Source of the DNA: Lepidurus packardi
Taxonomy: Eukaryota > Arthropoda > Branchiopoda > Notostraca > Triopsidae
DNA length: 64,000 nucleotides
Reading direction: 5' to 3'
NCBI GenBank assembly: GCA_023053545.1
Contig: JAKZAN010000002.1
Location: 7,560,790 to 7,624,789 of the forward strand
Position 1 is the stretch's first letter. The number at the start of each line of letters is the position of its first letter. Below are positions 10,011 through 21,657 of this stretch, piece by piece. A program made the position numbers and the translations under genes. Below the pieces are notes generated by a model. The model searched no databases. It was not told where the DNA came from and worked only from the letters and a program-made list of their open reading frames with translations.

Positions 10011-11824
10011 CTTGTCTTGTAAAATACGCCGCGGAAGCACTAAATTCTGCTTATTGCCGTGTGTGTCCAGGTTTTGTTTTTCCTTGAGTTTTATTAATTT
10101 TTCCAATGCTTAAGGCATTCGTAGGTTCGGAGACGCACACCGCTTCGTCCCCTTTGGCTACTGGCTAGGATTCGTCCCTTATTTTCGAGAGGGTCTTCCT
10201 TTATTTCTTCTACAGCAGATCTAAAATGTTTCCATCCTTTAGGTATTTCGTTAACGCTTTTTGCATGCTGAATTGAGTTTTCTTCCCAAAATTTCCTATT
10301 CCGATGAGGTTTTGGAAGTTAAATTGGACTCCTAAGCGTTGTAGTCTATGTTGTAGTTCGCTTCTTTGGAGGATAAAGGCTGGGCAGTCCAAGATTACGT
10401 GATCCACTGTTTGATCATCGGTACTACAGAAGTTGCAGAGCGGGTTGTCCGCTAATTTAAGTTTGTGCATATGTTCATTGAGCTTGCTGTGCCCCGTTCT
10501 TATTCTGGCTAGTGCGACGTCTGCTTTCATATTTCTCGAATGGAACCACTTTGGAGTCTTGATAAATTTATTTTCTTGAAAGATCTGTTTGTGACTGGCT
10601 TGGTTTTCCACAAGCGGAATTGTGTTTCTTGGAGTTGTTTTTCAATTGTATTTAGCCACTTTTCCCCTTGACCGGGGATTTTTACCGTGTTCCCGTTGAC
10701 AAACGCCTCTTTGGCCAGTTTGTCTACGTTCTCGTTTCCTGGGATCCCCGAGTGACTGGGGATCCACTGGAGGACTATCATGTACCCATTTTCGTTCATC
10801 TCATTTACCGTACTTCTAATTACTTCGCTAATATGAGACCGCGGATTCTGGACCGATAGCAGGGATGATTTGGAGTCAGAGAAGATTACGTATGCTCCTG
10901 GTGTCATTTGTTTAATTTCCTGTGTAGCTTGCAATATAGCGATAGCTTCTGCCATGAATATGGAGTTCTGTTCCCGTTTTATCTGTATTTTGTTTCTTGT
11001 GGTGGGGAACCAGGCTGCTCCTGAGCACCCGTGTTCTGTTTTTGATCCATCAGTGTAGACTTGGGTGAAGTTTTGATAGTGCTCTGATACTAACTCGTTG
11101 AAGAGTGTTCGGGTTTCAGTACTATTTCTACTTCTGGGAAAATTTGTTAGTACAATTATCTTATCCCAGGGGTTTTGGTGAGCATGGGGCGTGGGGTTAT
11201 TTAGTTGAGCCACATTCATCCGGTCTAGTATTTTGTGAACTATGACGTATACGGATCTTCGGTTGTACACTTCCTGTTTCGTGGGGTCATTATTTTCCCT
11301 TTCCACTATTTTCTTGTAGTATTTTATCGAGGCCCAGTTTCTTCTTGTTTCTAGTGTTTGCATTACTGAGATAATTTATCACTGGTGTCGGTGAGGATTT
11401 TAGTAGGCCTAGGGCTATCCTAATTGCTTCATTTTGTACAGGATCAAGTTTCGATTTTGACGTTTTACAGGCTATATTGTACACCACCGATCCATATTCC
11501 ATTTTAGATCTTACGAGAGCTTTATATAGGTTTAATATGCTTCTCGGAGTTGCACCCCATTTAGTTCCAGCTAGTATTTTGATCCTCTGTAGTCTTTTTT
11601 TACACGTCAATTTGACTTCTTCAATATGATTTTTAAAAGTTAATCTTTGGTCCAGTTTTAGCCTAGAAATTTAATTTCTTTAACTCTGTTTAGGACTTGG
11701 TTTTGGAGGTGGGGATGTTTGTTTGGCAAATCCCTTTGTCTGGTGACTAGCATATAGTTTGCCTTCGCCGGTGAGATTGTAAGGGCCCAATTTGTACACC
11801 ACTGATCAATCTTGACCTCGTAAC
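10011..11824 (-). mobile_element. 5'-truncated non-LTR retrotransposon with RNase H (I-like), no target duplication
   Basis: The minus-strand insert begins in the reverse-transcriptase thumb (tracts around LTCKKRLQRIKILAGTKWGA and SKMEYGSVVYN). It continues into an RNase H domain with the four acids visible in YTDGSK, FMAEAIAI, FSDSKSS and GNENVDKLA, then a C-terminal CCHC knuckle (CNFCSTDDQTVDHVILDC). Its 3' end, at the left, finishes in ACAAG repeats. Compared with unit 1, about 30 bp of STAG exon 6 are missing at the insertion point and no target duplication is visible, suggesting insertion with target deletion. Frames are broken around 10530-10610 and 11300-11360. Confidence 0.88.
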
Positions 11825-12306
11825 AAGAGTCCCAAACCCTTCCTCACGCCCTTGTTCCGATACAAAATAAGCAACGACTGTTCAGATTTGTACACGATTG
11901 AATTAGAATGGTTGAAGCAGTTTGAATCGATACTTTTAGAGCTTGGGAGCGCAGGGATTGCGAACTATCGCAAAGGGGGTTGCCAAAATTATTAACCAAA
12001 GCTTCAAAAGTAACGTACTTCTCCGGGTACATGAGCATCCACGTAGCCAAACCGTCAATGGCGTTCACAGCCAATCGTTGCAAAGGATCCCTGCCAAGCA
12101 AATAGTGCATTTTTGATTAAATGAAGGGGATTTTTACCGAACACATTTTCCTTCAGTGTAAAAAACGTCATAAAAGGTGTCTAGCAAGCGTTCTAGGCAT
12201 TCCAATTTGGGTTCAACATCCACCAAATGTTCTTTAATCCGGTCAAGCGTTAGAAGAATGTCAGCAGTATGGGACTGACCAACGGAAATATTATATTGGC
12301 CCTCGA

Positions 12307-13535
12307 ACCTAATAGTAAAGGAGATCTCAAAGAACAAATCGATAATCTGGGAAGACTATAAAGAACTTAAAGAAAAATTTCAGCTACCAGACATAACACA
12401 AAGAAATGTTTTTGAAAACTTGATGGCCCCATGGGAATTTACGGAAAAATATATCTTTACGGACATTGACGGACTAACCACAAAGAAGAATCCTCAGATA
12501 GCAGTGCAATTAGTATTAGCATTTTTAGAAAATACTTACAGGGATTATATAAAAAAAAATTCACAGACGGATGGAAAGACGAACAAGGAAACACCGGATG
12601 TGGAGTATATATAGAAAAAACGGGCGAGACAAAGGAATTTCGCATGCTCCAAACATCCTCCATATTGTCAGCTGAACTTACAGCAATTGAAATAGCGTTA
12701 GATTCGGTAGCGACAACCCCCCCCCCCCCCCGACAAATTTGTCATTCTAACAGACTCAAAGGCGGCGCTAGCTATACTAAAAAGCTGGGGTTGCAGAACT
12801 CATTTTGATCTCAGCCAACAAATTCAGGGAAAAATATGAAGCTTAAGAGTAGATGGTTACACAATCAATTTACAATGGATCCCCGCCCATATTGGCATCC
12901 CTGGTAATGAAGCAGCAGATCAAGCAGCAAAGAGAGGAAGAACCTCCAGCAATGAAAGAACAAACGGGCTGACAAGACACGAGCTAAAAACAATCACCAA
13001 GCAAAACATCGAAAGAGAGTTTTTGAACGAAATCAAACTGACTACGTCACAGGCCATTGTATTAAAGACAGAAAATCTAGGATCCAATAAATGGAGGACC
13101 ATCAAAAGAAGAAGAGAAGCTGTCGCTGTATTAAGACTCAGATGTGGTCATGGCAAGACCGGATCGTGGATGCACAGATTTAATCTACAGGATAGCCCGG
13201 TGTGCCGAAACTGTGGTGAGGCAGACGAAACCGGAAGCATCTAGTCATGGAATGCCCAACCCTGAGAGCGGAGCGCAACGCTTTATTCAGCAAACTGCGA
13301 AGCAAAAACATACCAGTGGACTTCGAAGAAATTGTAGGATTCGGAAACAGAACAGTGCATGATCGCTTTTTTATACAAAACAATTTTATCAAGTTCATAA
13401 CACAAACAAGATTTTACATTTCATCTGAAGATGCGAAAGTACCAAACAGTGAGAATATGTTAAAAAAGAAAGCCGAAGGCGATAATCTGGCGCGATAGCG
13501 ACATGGTTCGCCTCAAAAATACAAAACAACAACAA
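12307..13535 (+). mobile_element. 5'-truncated non-LTR retrotransposon with RNase H, in STAG exon 4
   Basis: Plus-strand insert flanked by a 13-bp target duplication with one mismatch (TATTGGCCCTCGA at 12294-12306, TATTGGCGCTCGA at 13536-13548). It encodes the end of ORF2: an RNase H domain with LTDSKAALAIL and LQWIPAHIGIPGNEAADQAA, then a CCHC knuckle starting CRNCGEADET. It finishes in an ACAACAACAA-type tail. A run of 15 C (12717-12731), stop codons and frameshifts make it inactive. It is related to, but clearly different from, the element at 10011. Confidence 0.9.
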
Positions 13536-14366
13536 TATTGGCGCTCGAGAATTCTTTTCCTTTCCTTTAAATCCACAGTTTTTTCAACCAGATACGAGTT
13601 AAGTCGAATACCTGGAAATAAACTCGAATAAGGAATTAAAGGCAAGATTTAAATGCGTATTTTTACCGGATGCCAATGCTAAGATGCGAAAATTAGCGAC
13701 ACTGCTCAAATTCATGGCTCCCATAAAGTTAATCAACTTGCTAAACAAGTAGTTATCGAAGATAATATCATTTGCGGTACATTCCTTAATCAAGTTGTCC
13801 ATGAACTCATGGAAATTCTGCAAGCGGTTCTTGGAACGCGCAGGTTGGTTTCGGAGATACTCAGTGGCATCCGCAAGGGGCGGACTTCCGACACTTTCCT
13901 CTAAATCTTCCAGGATTGCCTTGGGTACCATGGTCGAAACCATCCCGGGAGTAATAGTGTACCCGAAGCATTCATCGGAAACCTCGATGAGCAACTGGAA
14001 TAATTTGGCAACACCGCAGTTTTGGTCTTTTCTGTATTCCTCCACAAAATAGGATTGGACAAGCGACTTCTGGTAAGTCAAAAATATTTGTTTGTTTGCT
14101 TTTTTAAAAAAGTGTTGTTGTATACTACCTCAATGGCAATTTTACTGTTGCTAATTAAGTTAAACAGACGGAAGTGTGACGGGTTGTGGCTGACTCTGGT
14201 TATAGTCATGTTTTGGCGGCCGAGAATAGGCCGAGTCAAAACTCCTGCAAAAATGGAAGTATCTTTGGTTATAAAATACACAGTGCACGCAAGCGTAAGG
14301 CTTAGGAAAGTACTACGGCACTTACATTGTAGCTTCGCGAGTGGTATCATTGCTGCGAGTAAACAT

Positions 14367-15026
14367 TTTCGTTTACTTGTAATGAAATATTAACCACATA
14401 AGTTTAGAACTTTTGCATTGACTATTGCAGAACTGGATGTCAATGTTGACTGTTGAACTTTAATATTTATCCCGCAAAATAAGTTCTTGAGCCGCGTTCG
14501 TTCTTCCTCGGTTTAATTACTAAAAATTCTACCCCAAGATTAGAAGCGTACGAGATGGATAAATCTATAAGCGCTTATAAGCGTACGAGATGGATAACCT
14601 TCGGGGTTATAAGCGTTTGTTTTAGCTATTTCAGTTTTCTCTTAATTCTTTGAGTAGTGGGAAATGTTTACTTACCGAACCATATTGGGACGCCGTACGC
14701 CGGCTGCTGTTCTTTTGTGATCTTTTCGTTATTGTCACGTAATAGATAAGAGTGAAGGTCACGAGTTATAGTCACGCTATGTAGCTACATCAACGCATTA
14801 TTAAATTTTTTCAGTCCTACTTTTTTTTTAGCACTTATTACTAGTCGCGAGCGTGACTAGTAATATGTAGGTACAGGGAAACAGGACAAAATCAGGATAC
14901 CTACAGAATAAGCTTACCATTTTAATATGTTAGCTGCGCTACAAAAATAAGTATACACGCACAAGTTACGGGGGGAAAAATTCATTTGTGAGAGAGCATT
15001 CAATTCGCAAGTTTACTTTAAAACAA
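14367..15026. promoter_or_regulatory. uninterrupted divergent promoter region, copy 2
   Basis: 660 bp between the start codons of the STAG-like copy (minus) and the hydrolase (plus). It holds the repeated GCGTACGAGATGGATAA/TATAAGC element twice (about 14547-14612) with the perfect palindrome TATAAGCGCTTATA between the copies. An inverted repeat with ACTAGTC/GACTAGT arms lies at about 14841-14862. This copy shows the state of the region before the insertion seen in unit 1. Confidence 0.6.
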
Positions 15027-16339
15027 ATGACTGTGCGCCAGTTTGCAGTGTATTTGGCAGCCCAGGTAATTGGGTTGTTTATTGCCTCTTTTGTAACCTC
15101 AATCGTATTCATTAAATGGCTGATGACTTCACGAAAGAAGGAATTTTGGTTTCCAACACCCAAAACTACGCGACCGGCTGCTTTAACTGACCCTAAATAT
15201 GGCACTCATCATGTCATCGCTTTGCAGGTGGAATAGTCGTTTACTAATGGTAAAAAATAATAATTCCATTATTAATAGAACGTAAAACTCCATTATGTGG
15301 CCAAAGGAGATTCCAGTAAACCGCTAATGTTACTCGTTCACGGATTCCCTGACTTCTGGTTTAGCTGGAGGAACCAATTGCAGGTCTTCTCCAAACATTA
15401 CTGGTAGGTATTCATAGTATTGACCTTGATGTAGGTTTAAGTCCTCGTCCTCGTACTTTTAGGGTTGTGGCGGTAGATATGCGTGGTTTCGGTGACTCCG
15501 AAAAGCCCAAAGGCGCCCGTAACTACGATACTCATTTGTTAGTTCAGGATTTAGTCCAATTAATCGCTGCGTTGGGTAAAAATCCATTCTTCCTTTGATT
15601 TTTATGTACTGAATAATACTTTTAGGTAAGAAGGATTGCGTTTTGGTAGCCCATGACTGGGGCGGACTTGTAGCGTGGTTCTTAGCAGCGAAGCACCCTG
15701 AGTTGGTCACTAAATTTATTCCTTTGAACATCCCCCATCCAATAGCTTTCGTAAATCACTTATTGTCAAGCCCAATGCAGGTTTTACGATCCTTGTAAGT
15801 CTTTTTGACTTCTTCTTAAAGTGTATAATTCTTTGAACCTGTTGGAATTAGGTATGTCGCTTTCATCCAAACTCCCTTTATTCCCGAACTTATCGTCGGT
15901 TGCGATAACCAGCAGTTTTTGCGGAAATTGGCAGCTGTTGGCTCGCTAATGGGCTCCGCCAATAGCAGTTCTGATTTGGAGTCCTATGTATACGTTTATA
16001 GCCAGCCAAGTAAAAAAGCATTTTAATCTAAATTGCTGAGTTGAAAGTTTGAGTTTCGAAACAGGAGCATGGTCTGGACCTATGAACTACTATCGCCGAC
16101 TCTTTTACCCAGGATCTTTGATTTGGGAAAGTGCTGATCAACTGCGAGTAAAAGTGCCGACGATGCTCATCTTTGGAAAGCGCGACGTGGCGGCGGATTT
16201 CTGTATGGCTGAAAACAGCAGGGTGTTCGTAGAAGATTTTGAGCTGGAACTGCTCGACACGATGCATTTCGTTCACATCGAAAAACCTAATGAAGTTAAT
16301 CAACTCATAGCAAAATTCCTGGGTATTACTACCCTTTAA
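15027..16339 (+). CDS. EPHX4-like membrane-anchored epoxide/alpha-beta hydrolase, copy 2
   Basis: Six exons (15027-15227, 15279-15403, 15463-15575, 15626-15794, 15852-16009, 16065-16339), each exactly 6,988 bp from its partner in copy 1, encode 346 residues. All catalytic elements are kept: HGFPDFWFSW, HDWGG, YVYVYSQP, MNYYRRLF, FGKRD and TMHFVH. Substitutions fall in the anchor (GLFIASFV for GLLITSCV), beside the acid (RDVAAD for RDVPLD) and in the cap (SPMQVLRSL for CPMQALRSW). No frameshift or stop is present in either copy, so both hydrolases are probably functional although the neighbouring STAG copy has decayed. AATAAA lies at 16531-16536. Confidence 0.92.
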
Positions 16340-16977
16340 ATTCGCAGTCGTAGTTGTTTAAATTCAGTACCGTATTTTAATTGAGTAATGAGTAGAGTTG
16401 ATCAGGTAGGAATGTTACTTACATTCAAATTTTACTTATCCCGGTGGCTGTTAATGAAGACAGTTTTCGTGTCATTATATACCCAAAATTAGTAGCATCC
16501 TTCTCCTTAAAAGACTATTAATCTAAAATTAATAAAGTAGAGGTTGACGTAACAGAGCGGATATTTTCTACTAAATATAAGCAAATATTTAATTAATTTC
16601 TTATAACCATTCTTTGCATTCCAATTAGATACCGAACGAGATTTTAACTTTTGTTCCTGTTGTCGCTATAATTTTCATAGTTGAAAAGCGTGAGCTCTAT
16701 GAAAACATGAAGCGAATGTCTATACACTGTTACGTTTGAACCTTTTATTTCATACTTTTCTAATTTCACTCCTGCAAACCCAATACAATGTTTCTTCTTT
16801 TCTCTTTTGCTTCTTCCCACTATCACCTCGTCAAACACCTCGTATTGCCAACGTCGCTGGTCCCCTCAGGATGACTCCTCGAACAAGGTAACCGAGGTGC
16901 TAATAGTTCCCAGAAGCTGTTTGGCTTATACGCCAAAGCATCTTAATACGTAAAAGTGAAACCCCACAGTACCACGA

Positions 16978-17011
<34 letters not shown>

Positions 17012-17334
17012 TATTTCCGAAGTTAAATTGTCGACTCGAATATCTATAGTATGTAAAAAATGAAAAATCTAGGGGAATTTATAATTTATTACAAAATGGA
17101 AGCTACAGGAAGTTAGCCAAAAATCCTGATTTTGGTGTGTCGGTGGAGCTCAACCACAGCATTCATGACGTCATCTTTGCTCTTTCCAAGGTGTTCGCTT
17201 TGGCGCCAAAAACTAGCCACTCCTCTGTGTTTTTGTTTGGCTTCGTTTCTACCGGTTTCTCACAACTTGTCTTATTATTTACAGGCGAAGCAAGCAAGAT
17301 AGTTTTGTGGATAAAAATAGATAAAAGTTTTTTA
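16340..17334. other. spacer: end of duplication and 5' flank of the IP6 kinase
   Basis: Duplicated sequence continues to about 16613. The rest is single-copy and AT-rich, with a run of 23 T at 16987-17009. The frame of the kinase first exon is open upstream to 17137, but that stretch contains a pyrimidine-rich tract ending in ACAG (about 17284) and looks like a 5' intron or UTR. Confidence 0.6.
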
Positions 17335-18827
17335 ATGGAGTGTCCCACCCTTCCCAAACTCCTCGAAACTGCCTCGCCTTTGCTTTCATTCGCCTCTCCT
17401 TTCCCTTTCACCCACATCAAGGTTAGTACAACTTTAATCTTCACTCCTAACTCCTTGGTTACTTCCATAAGTATAGCTTTTATTTTCATTACAGCTGGAG
17501 CCCTTTGCACACCAAGTCGGCGGCCATTCATCAATGCTTTGCCTTGACCACAAAACTGTCTGCAAACCCTTAATCCTTCAGGAACGCCATTTTTACGAAA
17601 CACTGCCTGCTGGACTTTTGCCTTTTGCGCCATCATACCGAGGCTTGATTGCTGTGCAATGCTCACTTTCGCCAGACCAGGACGATTCAACAGGCTATAT
17701 AACCTTAACAGCCTACCCTCCACCATGGTACAAGGACAAAGCGACTCACAATATTCGTCCCACCAAGCACAGGTTACAAAATATGATGTTTAAAACACCT
17801 CGTTTTAAACACCAAATTACCGTTTCATAGGATCAAGTTCAGAAGGGGAGGCAGTATAGAAATTGAAAGTGACACAGACGTGCTCTTTGACGATGATTCT
17901 CCGTTCCCACTGCAATTCCATGAAGTTTTTTCGCCCTTTGAGACCGTAGCGCTCTCCTCATCACCAAATTGGTCCAATTTGCCCTCTCCAGAGGCTAGAG
18001 AAACCCGACGACCTAGTTTGGGTCACAATCCTTGGATTTTACACTGCCATCGGGATCATTTGACCCGACTTTTGGGCCAGGATCCTTCCAACAGCAACCC
18101 CGAGTTATTTGAATCTCAGGAATTCCTCCTACTTGAAAATCTGACGTGGCGGTGCAAGCGACCCTGTGTTTTGGACCTAAAAATGGGCGTGCGACAGTTT
18201 GGAGACGATGCTTCGCCCGCCAAACGCCAGAGTCAGTCCGCCAAAGCTGCAACTTCAACTTCTGGCTTGCTGGGGAGCCGAATTTGTGGCATGCAGGTAA
18301 TAGTCCTCCCATTTTTCATAAAATAGTGCAAAAAACAGTTCCTAGAAGGAGAATGTTAGGTGTTTCAGGTCACGACGGGCCGCTTTCTCTGCCGCAATAA
18401 ATACTTTGGTCGGTCTTTGACTGTTGAAGGCTTCCGGGATGCCTTAACACAGTTTTTCCACAACGGAAGTGCCCTCAGGACCGATATCTTACCTCTTGTG
18501 ATCCGTAAACTTCATCAAGTGCGGAAAATACTACAAGAATTGCCCGGGTATCGCTTTTACACCAGTTCTCTCCTCATTATCTATGATGGCTACATTCCTG
18601 ACGGTCATGACGTCGCAGAGTCGCTTGTTCTGAATGAAGATAGTGATGGCTTGGGCTCAGAATCGTCAAAACATACTCAGGCGCTCTATACTGACGTAAG
18701 AGTCATTGATTTTGCTCACGCTACCCATCCAAATTTACCTCAGACTCCAGTGAAAATCCATAATGGGCCTGACCAAGGCTTTCTTTTCGGTATAGAAAAC
18801 TTACTAAAGGTGCTAAGCACTTTGTGA
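17335..18827 (+). CDS. IP6K: inositol hexakisphosphate kinase
   Basis: Four exons (17335-17421, 17495-17772, 17831-18296, 18369-18827) encode 429 residues, the usual IP6K length. The N-terminus carries LEPFAHQVGGHS and CKPL...HFYETLP as in animal IP6Ks. A central acidic/Ser-rich stretch is followed by NPWILHCHRDHLTRL, then the inositol-binding signature PCVLDLKMG (PxxxDxKxG), the glycine/nucleotide region GVRQFGDDAS, SSLLIIYDG and the metal-binding IDFAHA near the C-terminus. The enzyme phosphorylates IP6 to 5-diphosphoinositol pentakisphosphate using ATP and acts in nucleus and cytosol. The start at 17335 is chosen because upstream sequence in frame looks intronic. No damage is seen. Confidence 0.95.
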
Positions 18828-19291
18828 GTGGGAAATAAGTAGGATTTTTTTAAGGAACCAAATTATGCTCTTGATCTGTTTCTCGGCTAGTCTTAATGAT
18901 TTTTGTTAAAAAAAAGGTAATTATTAATTGATAGAGATAAAAGAGGTTGAAGAAGATTGAATAGATGGAGAAAGCGAAATACGTGAGGAAATGCGAGCTT
19001 TTTACTAGATTGAAAAGTTCTACCTGTTCGATTTTTGAATAAGTTTAAGAAACGATGTTTACGGAGTCAAGTGTTGGAAAAAGGTTGGTTTTGTAAGAAT
19101 TCGTCACGATTTCTATTTCCTGCTGCTTCCGTTGGCCCTTTTTTGGCCGTCTTTTCGGGCGTCACTTTCTCGCTGTGCTTGAACAGAAAATAAAATCGGA
19201 TGCATATAAAGCCGATGAAATATCAGTCCGAAACCATAATCCTCAGCGATCTTTACAGTGTAGCATCATACAATTGCTTGGAAAATTCATC
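18828..19291. other. spacer with possible TATA box of the next gene
   Basis: AT-rich. TATAAAG at about 19205 lies some 85 bp before the next start codon, but no initiator stands at the 33-36 nt distance seen elsewhere in the window. Nothing else is recognised. Confidence 0.45.
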
Positions 19292-20528
19292 ATGGCCTTA
19301 TCCACAGTCGCAGCCTTGTTGCTCGTCACCCTAACTCAGGTAACTTCAGGTTATCTTCTGGTAATTTTGTTTAAATTTATGTTGTTATTAGAAAGGATGT
19401 AAATTTCAAGTTACTAATTTCTCAGTCATTCTCAATTTGGGAACATTTTTGGAATCAAGGTTGTACACTTCTAAAGTGGTAAAAGTTCAATTAAAGCGAA
19501 TCAAGTCAAAAGTTAAATCTCGATTGTGAAATTAACATTGTCCTTAATTTCTCAAGATCTTAAAGATAGATTGTACGGGAAACCAGCTTGTTGTGAAAGC
19601 ATCGATTTAATTTGAAACGCTTTCTTACTATTGTCCGTTGCAGGGTGGGGTTTCGACCAATGCCGGTTCCGGAGATCTGATTCTGCCGCCCGTACTCCAC
19701 GGATTTGGGTTTCCGGAGGGTTTTATCAACCACGGAGGACACTCGTATTCTTATCAAGCTGGAAGTCATTTAGCGCCGGCGTATGACCCGATTCCCTCTC
19801 GTGAAGTCCCCAGACAGATCCCCAAGTATGAGCCCTACACACCTTGGATTGTAGATAAAGCAGCAGCGCAGTTAGGACTCGTCATCCCAGTCGATAGTGA
19901 CTCCGAACCGGCCTTTTTGTTGGAACCAAAGGAGAAGACTGCGGCGCCTGGGCAGGAAGAAGCGTCCTGGTACACCGAGAATCATCCAGACAATGGTGTT
20001 TCAGCCAAAGAAAGTTATGGAAAGCCTAAAGAGAATGAAAAGTATGGAGGATCGTCTTTTTCCGGTGAAGATTTCGATGTGAAATCAGAATTCCAGGATG
20101 ATTTCGACAGTCATAGTCACGATAAAGATGATTATTTTGGGAAGAATCACGAGGAGTTTGGGGCGGATTTCAAGTTTCGCGATTATGAATTCGAAGATGT
20201 CAAATCACAATCCATCAAAGATTCCAATGGCCATAAAGAAATTCAGCCCAAGGCAGAGGGAAAAGCCCAGGGTATGAATGGAAGAGCTCATGGGGACAGG
20301 GCTAATCCCGGGTATCAATCCCATCAGAAGGCAATGGCCCCACCCAGTCCTCTTTTCAAGCCTTCTCAGTCTGATCCGCTCTATTTGATTCCGAAGAGTC
20401 ACGGCAACCATAATGATGTAGTTTCCAAGTTTGCACCAGTTGATCCGCACTCGCACTCAATCCCAGCACAGCAACAGCAATCTATTGCACAGATCGTGGG
20501 GAATCATCCCACGCAGCACTTTTATTGA
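19292..20528 (+). CDS. secreted His/Asp/Glu-rich protein of unknown function
   Basis: Two exons (19292-19339 and 19644-20528) encode 310 residues. The first exon is a signal peptide (MALSTVAALLLVTLTQ) interrupted by an intron at the cleavage region, a common layout for arthropod cuticle and matrix proteins. The mature part starts with a Gly/His/Pro-rich segment (LPPVLHGFGFPEGF) and a Tyr/Pro stretch (YEPYTPWIVDKAAAQLGL). It turns very acidic with many Asp, Glu, His and Lys (about residues 115-215) and ends in a Gln/His-rich tail. There is no cysteine pair, domain or transmembrane helix that I recognise. It could be a cuticular or eggshell matrix component (inference from composition only). 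Confidence 0.8.
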
Positions 20529-21657
20529 GCATCACTTGTTGGGAGATTTTTTTACGAAATTACATACACAAATTTTACGCTACTGGAAAATTCGTTGAAT
20601 TTAACACAGTATTGAGACATAACCACAACGACCACTTGCTCCGTGGAATGCGGAAATTTAACTCTTTTGGCAGTACAGTTGAACTATAAATAGGCCTAAT
20701 TTCCAAGTTTAGATTTCAGGTTGTTACATATTTAATATCTACTTGAATTCTTAGTCGATTCACACAGCGAGTGAGTGTGGCGCAGATGTTTACAAGAATG
20801 TAGGTCGTGTCACGTTAGGTTAGTTGCTGTTGAAGTCAGAAGAACTTACGGTTCCAAGCTGACTGATTTCTTCTTTCTTTTTTAGGGTAGATTGTTTTCC
20901 TCATCATTTAATATCGGCGTAGACCTAGGTTTCTTCCCAGTATTAGGCATATTTATTTTTGTATATAAATTTAGTCAAAATAATCCTACGTTCGAACTAA
21001 GTTCAATCGGGATGATTTTTGGTTTCGTCGGTACTGGTGGAAACTGGAACGTGCAATTTATAAGAGAAGGTATAGTCCACGGTTAGGACGAGAAGCCAAG
21101 TTGGGCCAGGCCGGGCTCGCAGCGGTACTCCGGCTTACCCTTGCAGGGGTGAAAAATAATGGGCCTTGTAAAACGAGTGGTCCCAGGCCGGGTTTCTTAG
21201 CACTGCTCCGGCATGTCTAGTAGCCGCTGTACGTTGTACAGCCCAGTCAACTCGGGGAGATGTGACATATTTCTTTCGTGTTTTTGTGTTTTGATGATTA
21301 AAATAAATACGATGGAATAATGTCATATTGTATACATAATCAGTTACGGAAAATGCATAACATTTTTTCGGACAACTGTCGATAAATTTAATGATTCCTT
21401 ATTTTCTCACTGTTAAGCAACCGTTAGGCAAGCCGGAGTAACGCTACAAAGTATAGATATATGGTCTGTAGTGAGGCTTGTAATAGCTTATTCAACCTGC
21501 AATAACTAATAAGCTTCAATCTTAGTAGTAACCTTGTATTATTCCCGATGGTCAACACGGGTTCGAGGTAAACTAGTGGTTAACAGGAACATATCGATGT
21601 ACAAGGATTCCCAAGTAATAACTACACGAAAGTATTAAATGTCATAAATAAAGACAA
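20529..21657. other. spacer between two convergent secreted-protein genes
   Basis: About 1.1 kb. At 21100-21240 two imperfect copies of a GC-rich element (GGCCGGGyt...rCTCCGGC) lie about 60 bp apart. At 21433-21443 stands CCGGAGTAACG, also found at 25300 and 38133. Short open frames here (such as 20892-21086) lack coding character. No gene is called. Confidence 0.55.

Larger units (their letters stand above)
9651..14366 (-). pseudogene. STAG/SA-like pseudogene (copy 2)
   Basis: Exons 1-3 (14366-14326, about 14244-14130, about 14071-13669) remain open and nearly identical to copy 1; the start reads MFTRSNDTTREATM. Exon 4 is split by a retrotransposon at 12307-13535, with its 5' part at 13613-13536 and its 3' part at 12306-12136. 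Exon 5 survives (about 12090-11935). Exon 6 is cut by a second retrotransposon (10011-11824), with about 30 bp of target lost. Exon 7 (about 9873-9690) carries a 2-bp deletion near 9808 that shifts the frame. Exons 8-9 are absent because the duplication break lies in intron 7. In intron 5 an in-frame stop of copy 1 is changed by substitution while the flanking exons are conserved, which supports the intron models. A truncated N-terminal product from exons 1-3 could still be made. Confidence 0.92.
9651..16613. repeat. tandem segmental duplication, unit 2
   Basis: Second copy of the STAG-like/hydrolase unit. Its left edge corresponds to position 3126 in unit 1, inside STAG intron 7, so exons 8 and 9 were never included. 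It ends shortly after the hydrolase 3' flank, where similarity to unit 1 stops at about 16613. Two retrotransposons (10011-11824 and 12307-13535) are private to this copy. Confidence 0.93.

Noticed and set aside
16987..17009. T23 run as a retrotransposon tail
   Set aside because: No retrotransposon sequence or target duplication adjoins it; a simple homopolymer is the safer reading.
17137..17334. N-terminal extension of the IP6 kinase
   Set aside because: It contains a pyrimidine tract ending in ACAG and no similarity to IP6K; it looks intronic or untranslated.
17163..17726. 187-codon open frame on the minus strand
   Set aside because: It lies antisense to the first two exons of the IP6 kinase and shows no domain; it is a shadow of the real gene.
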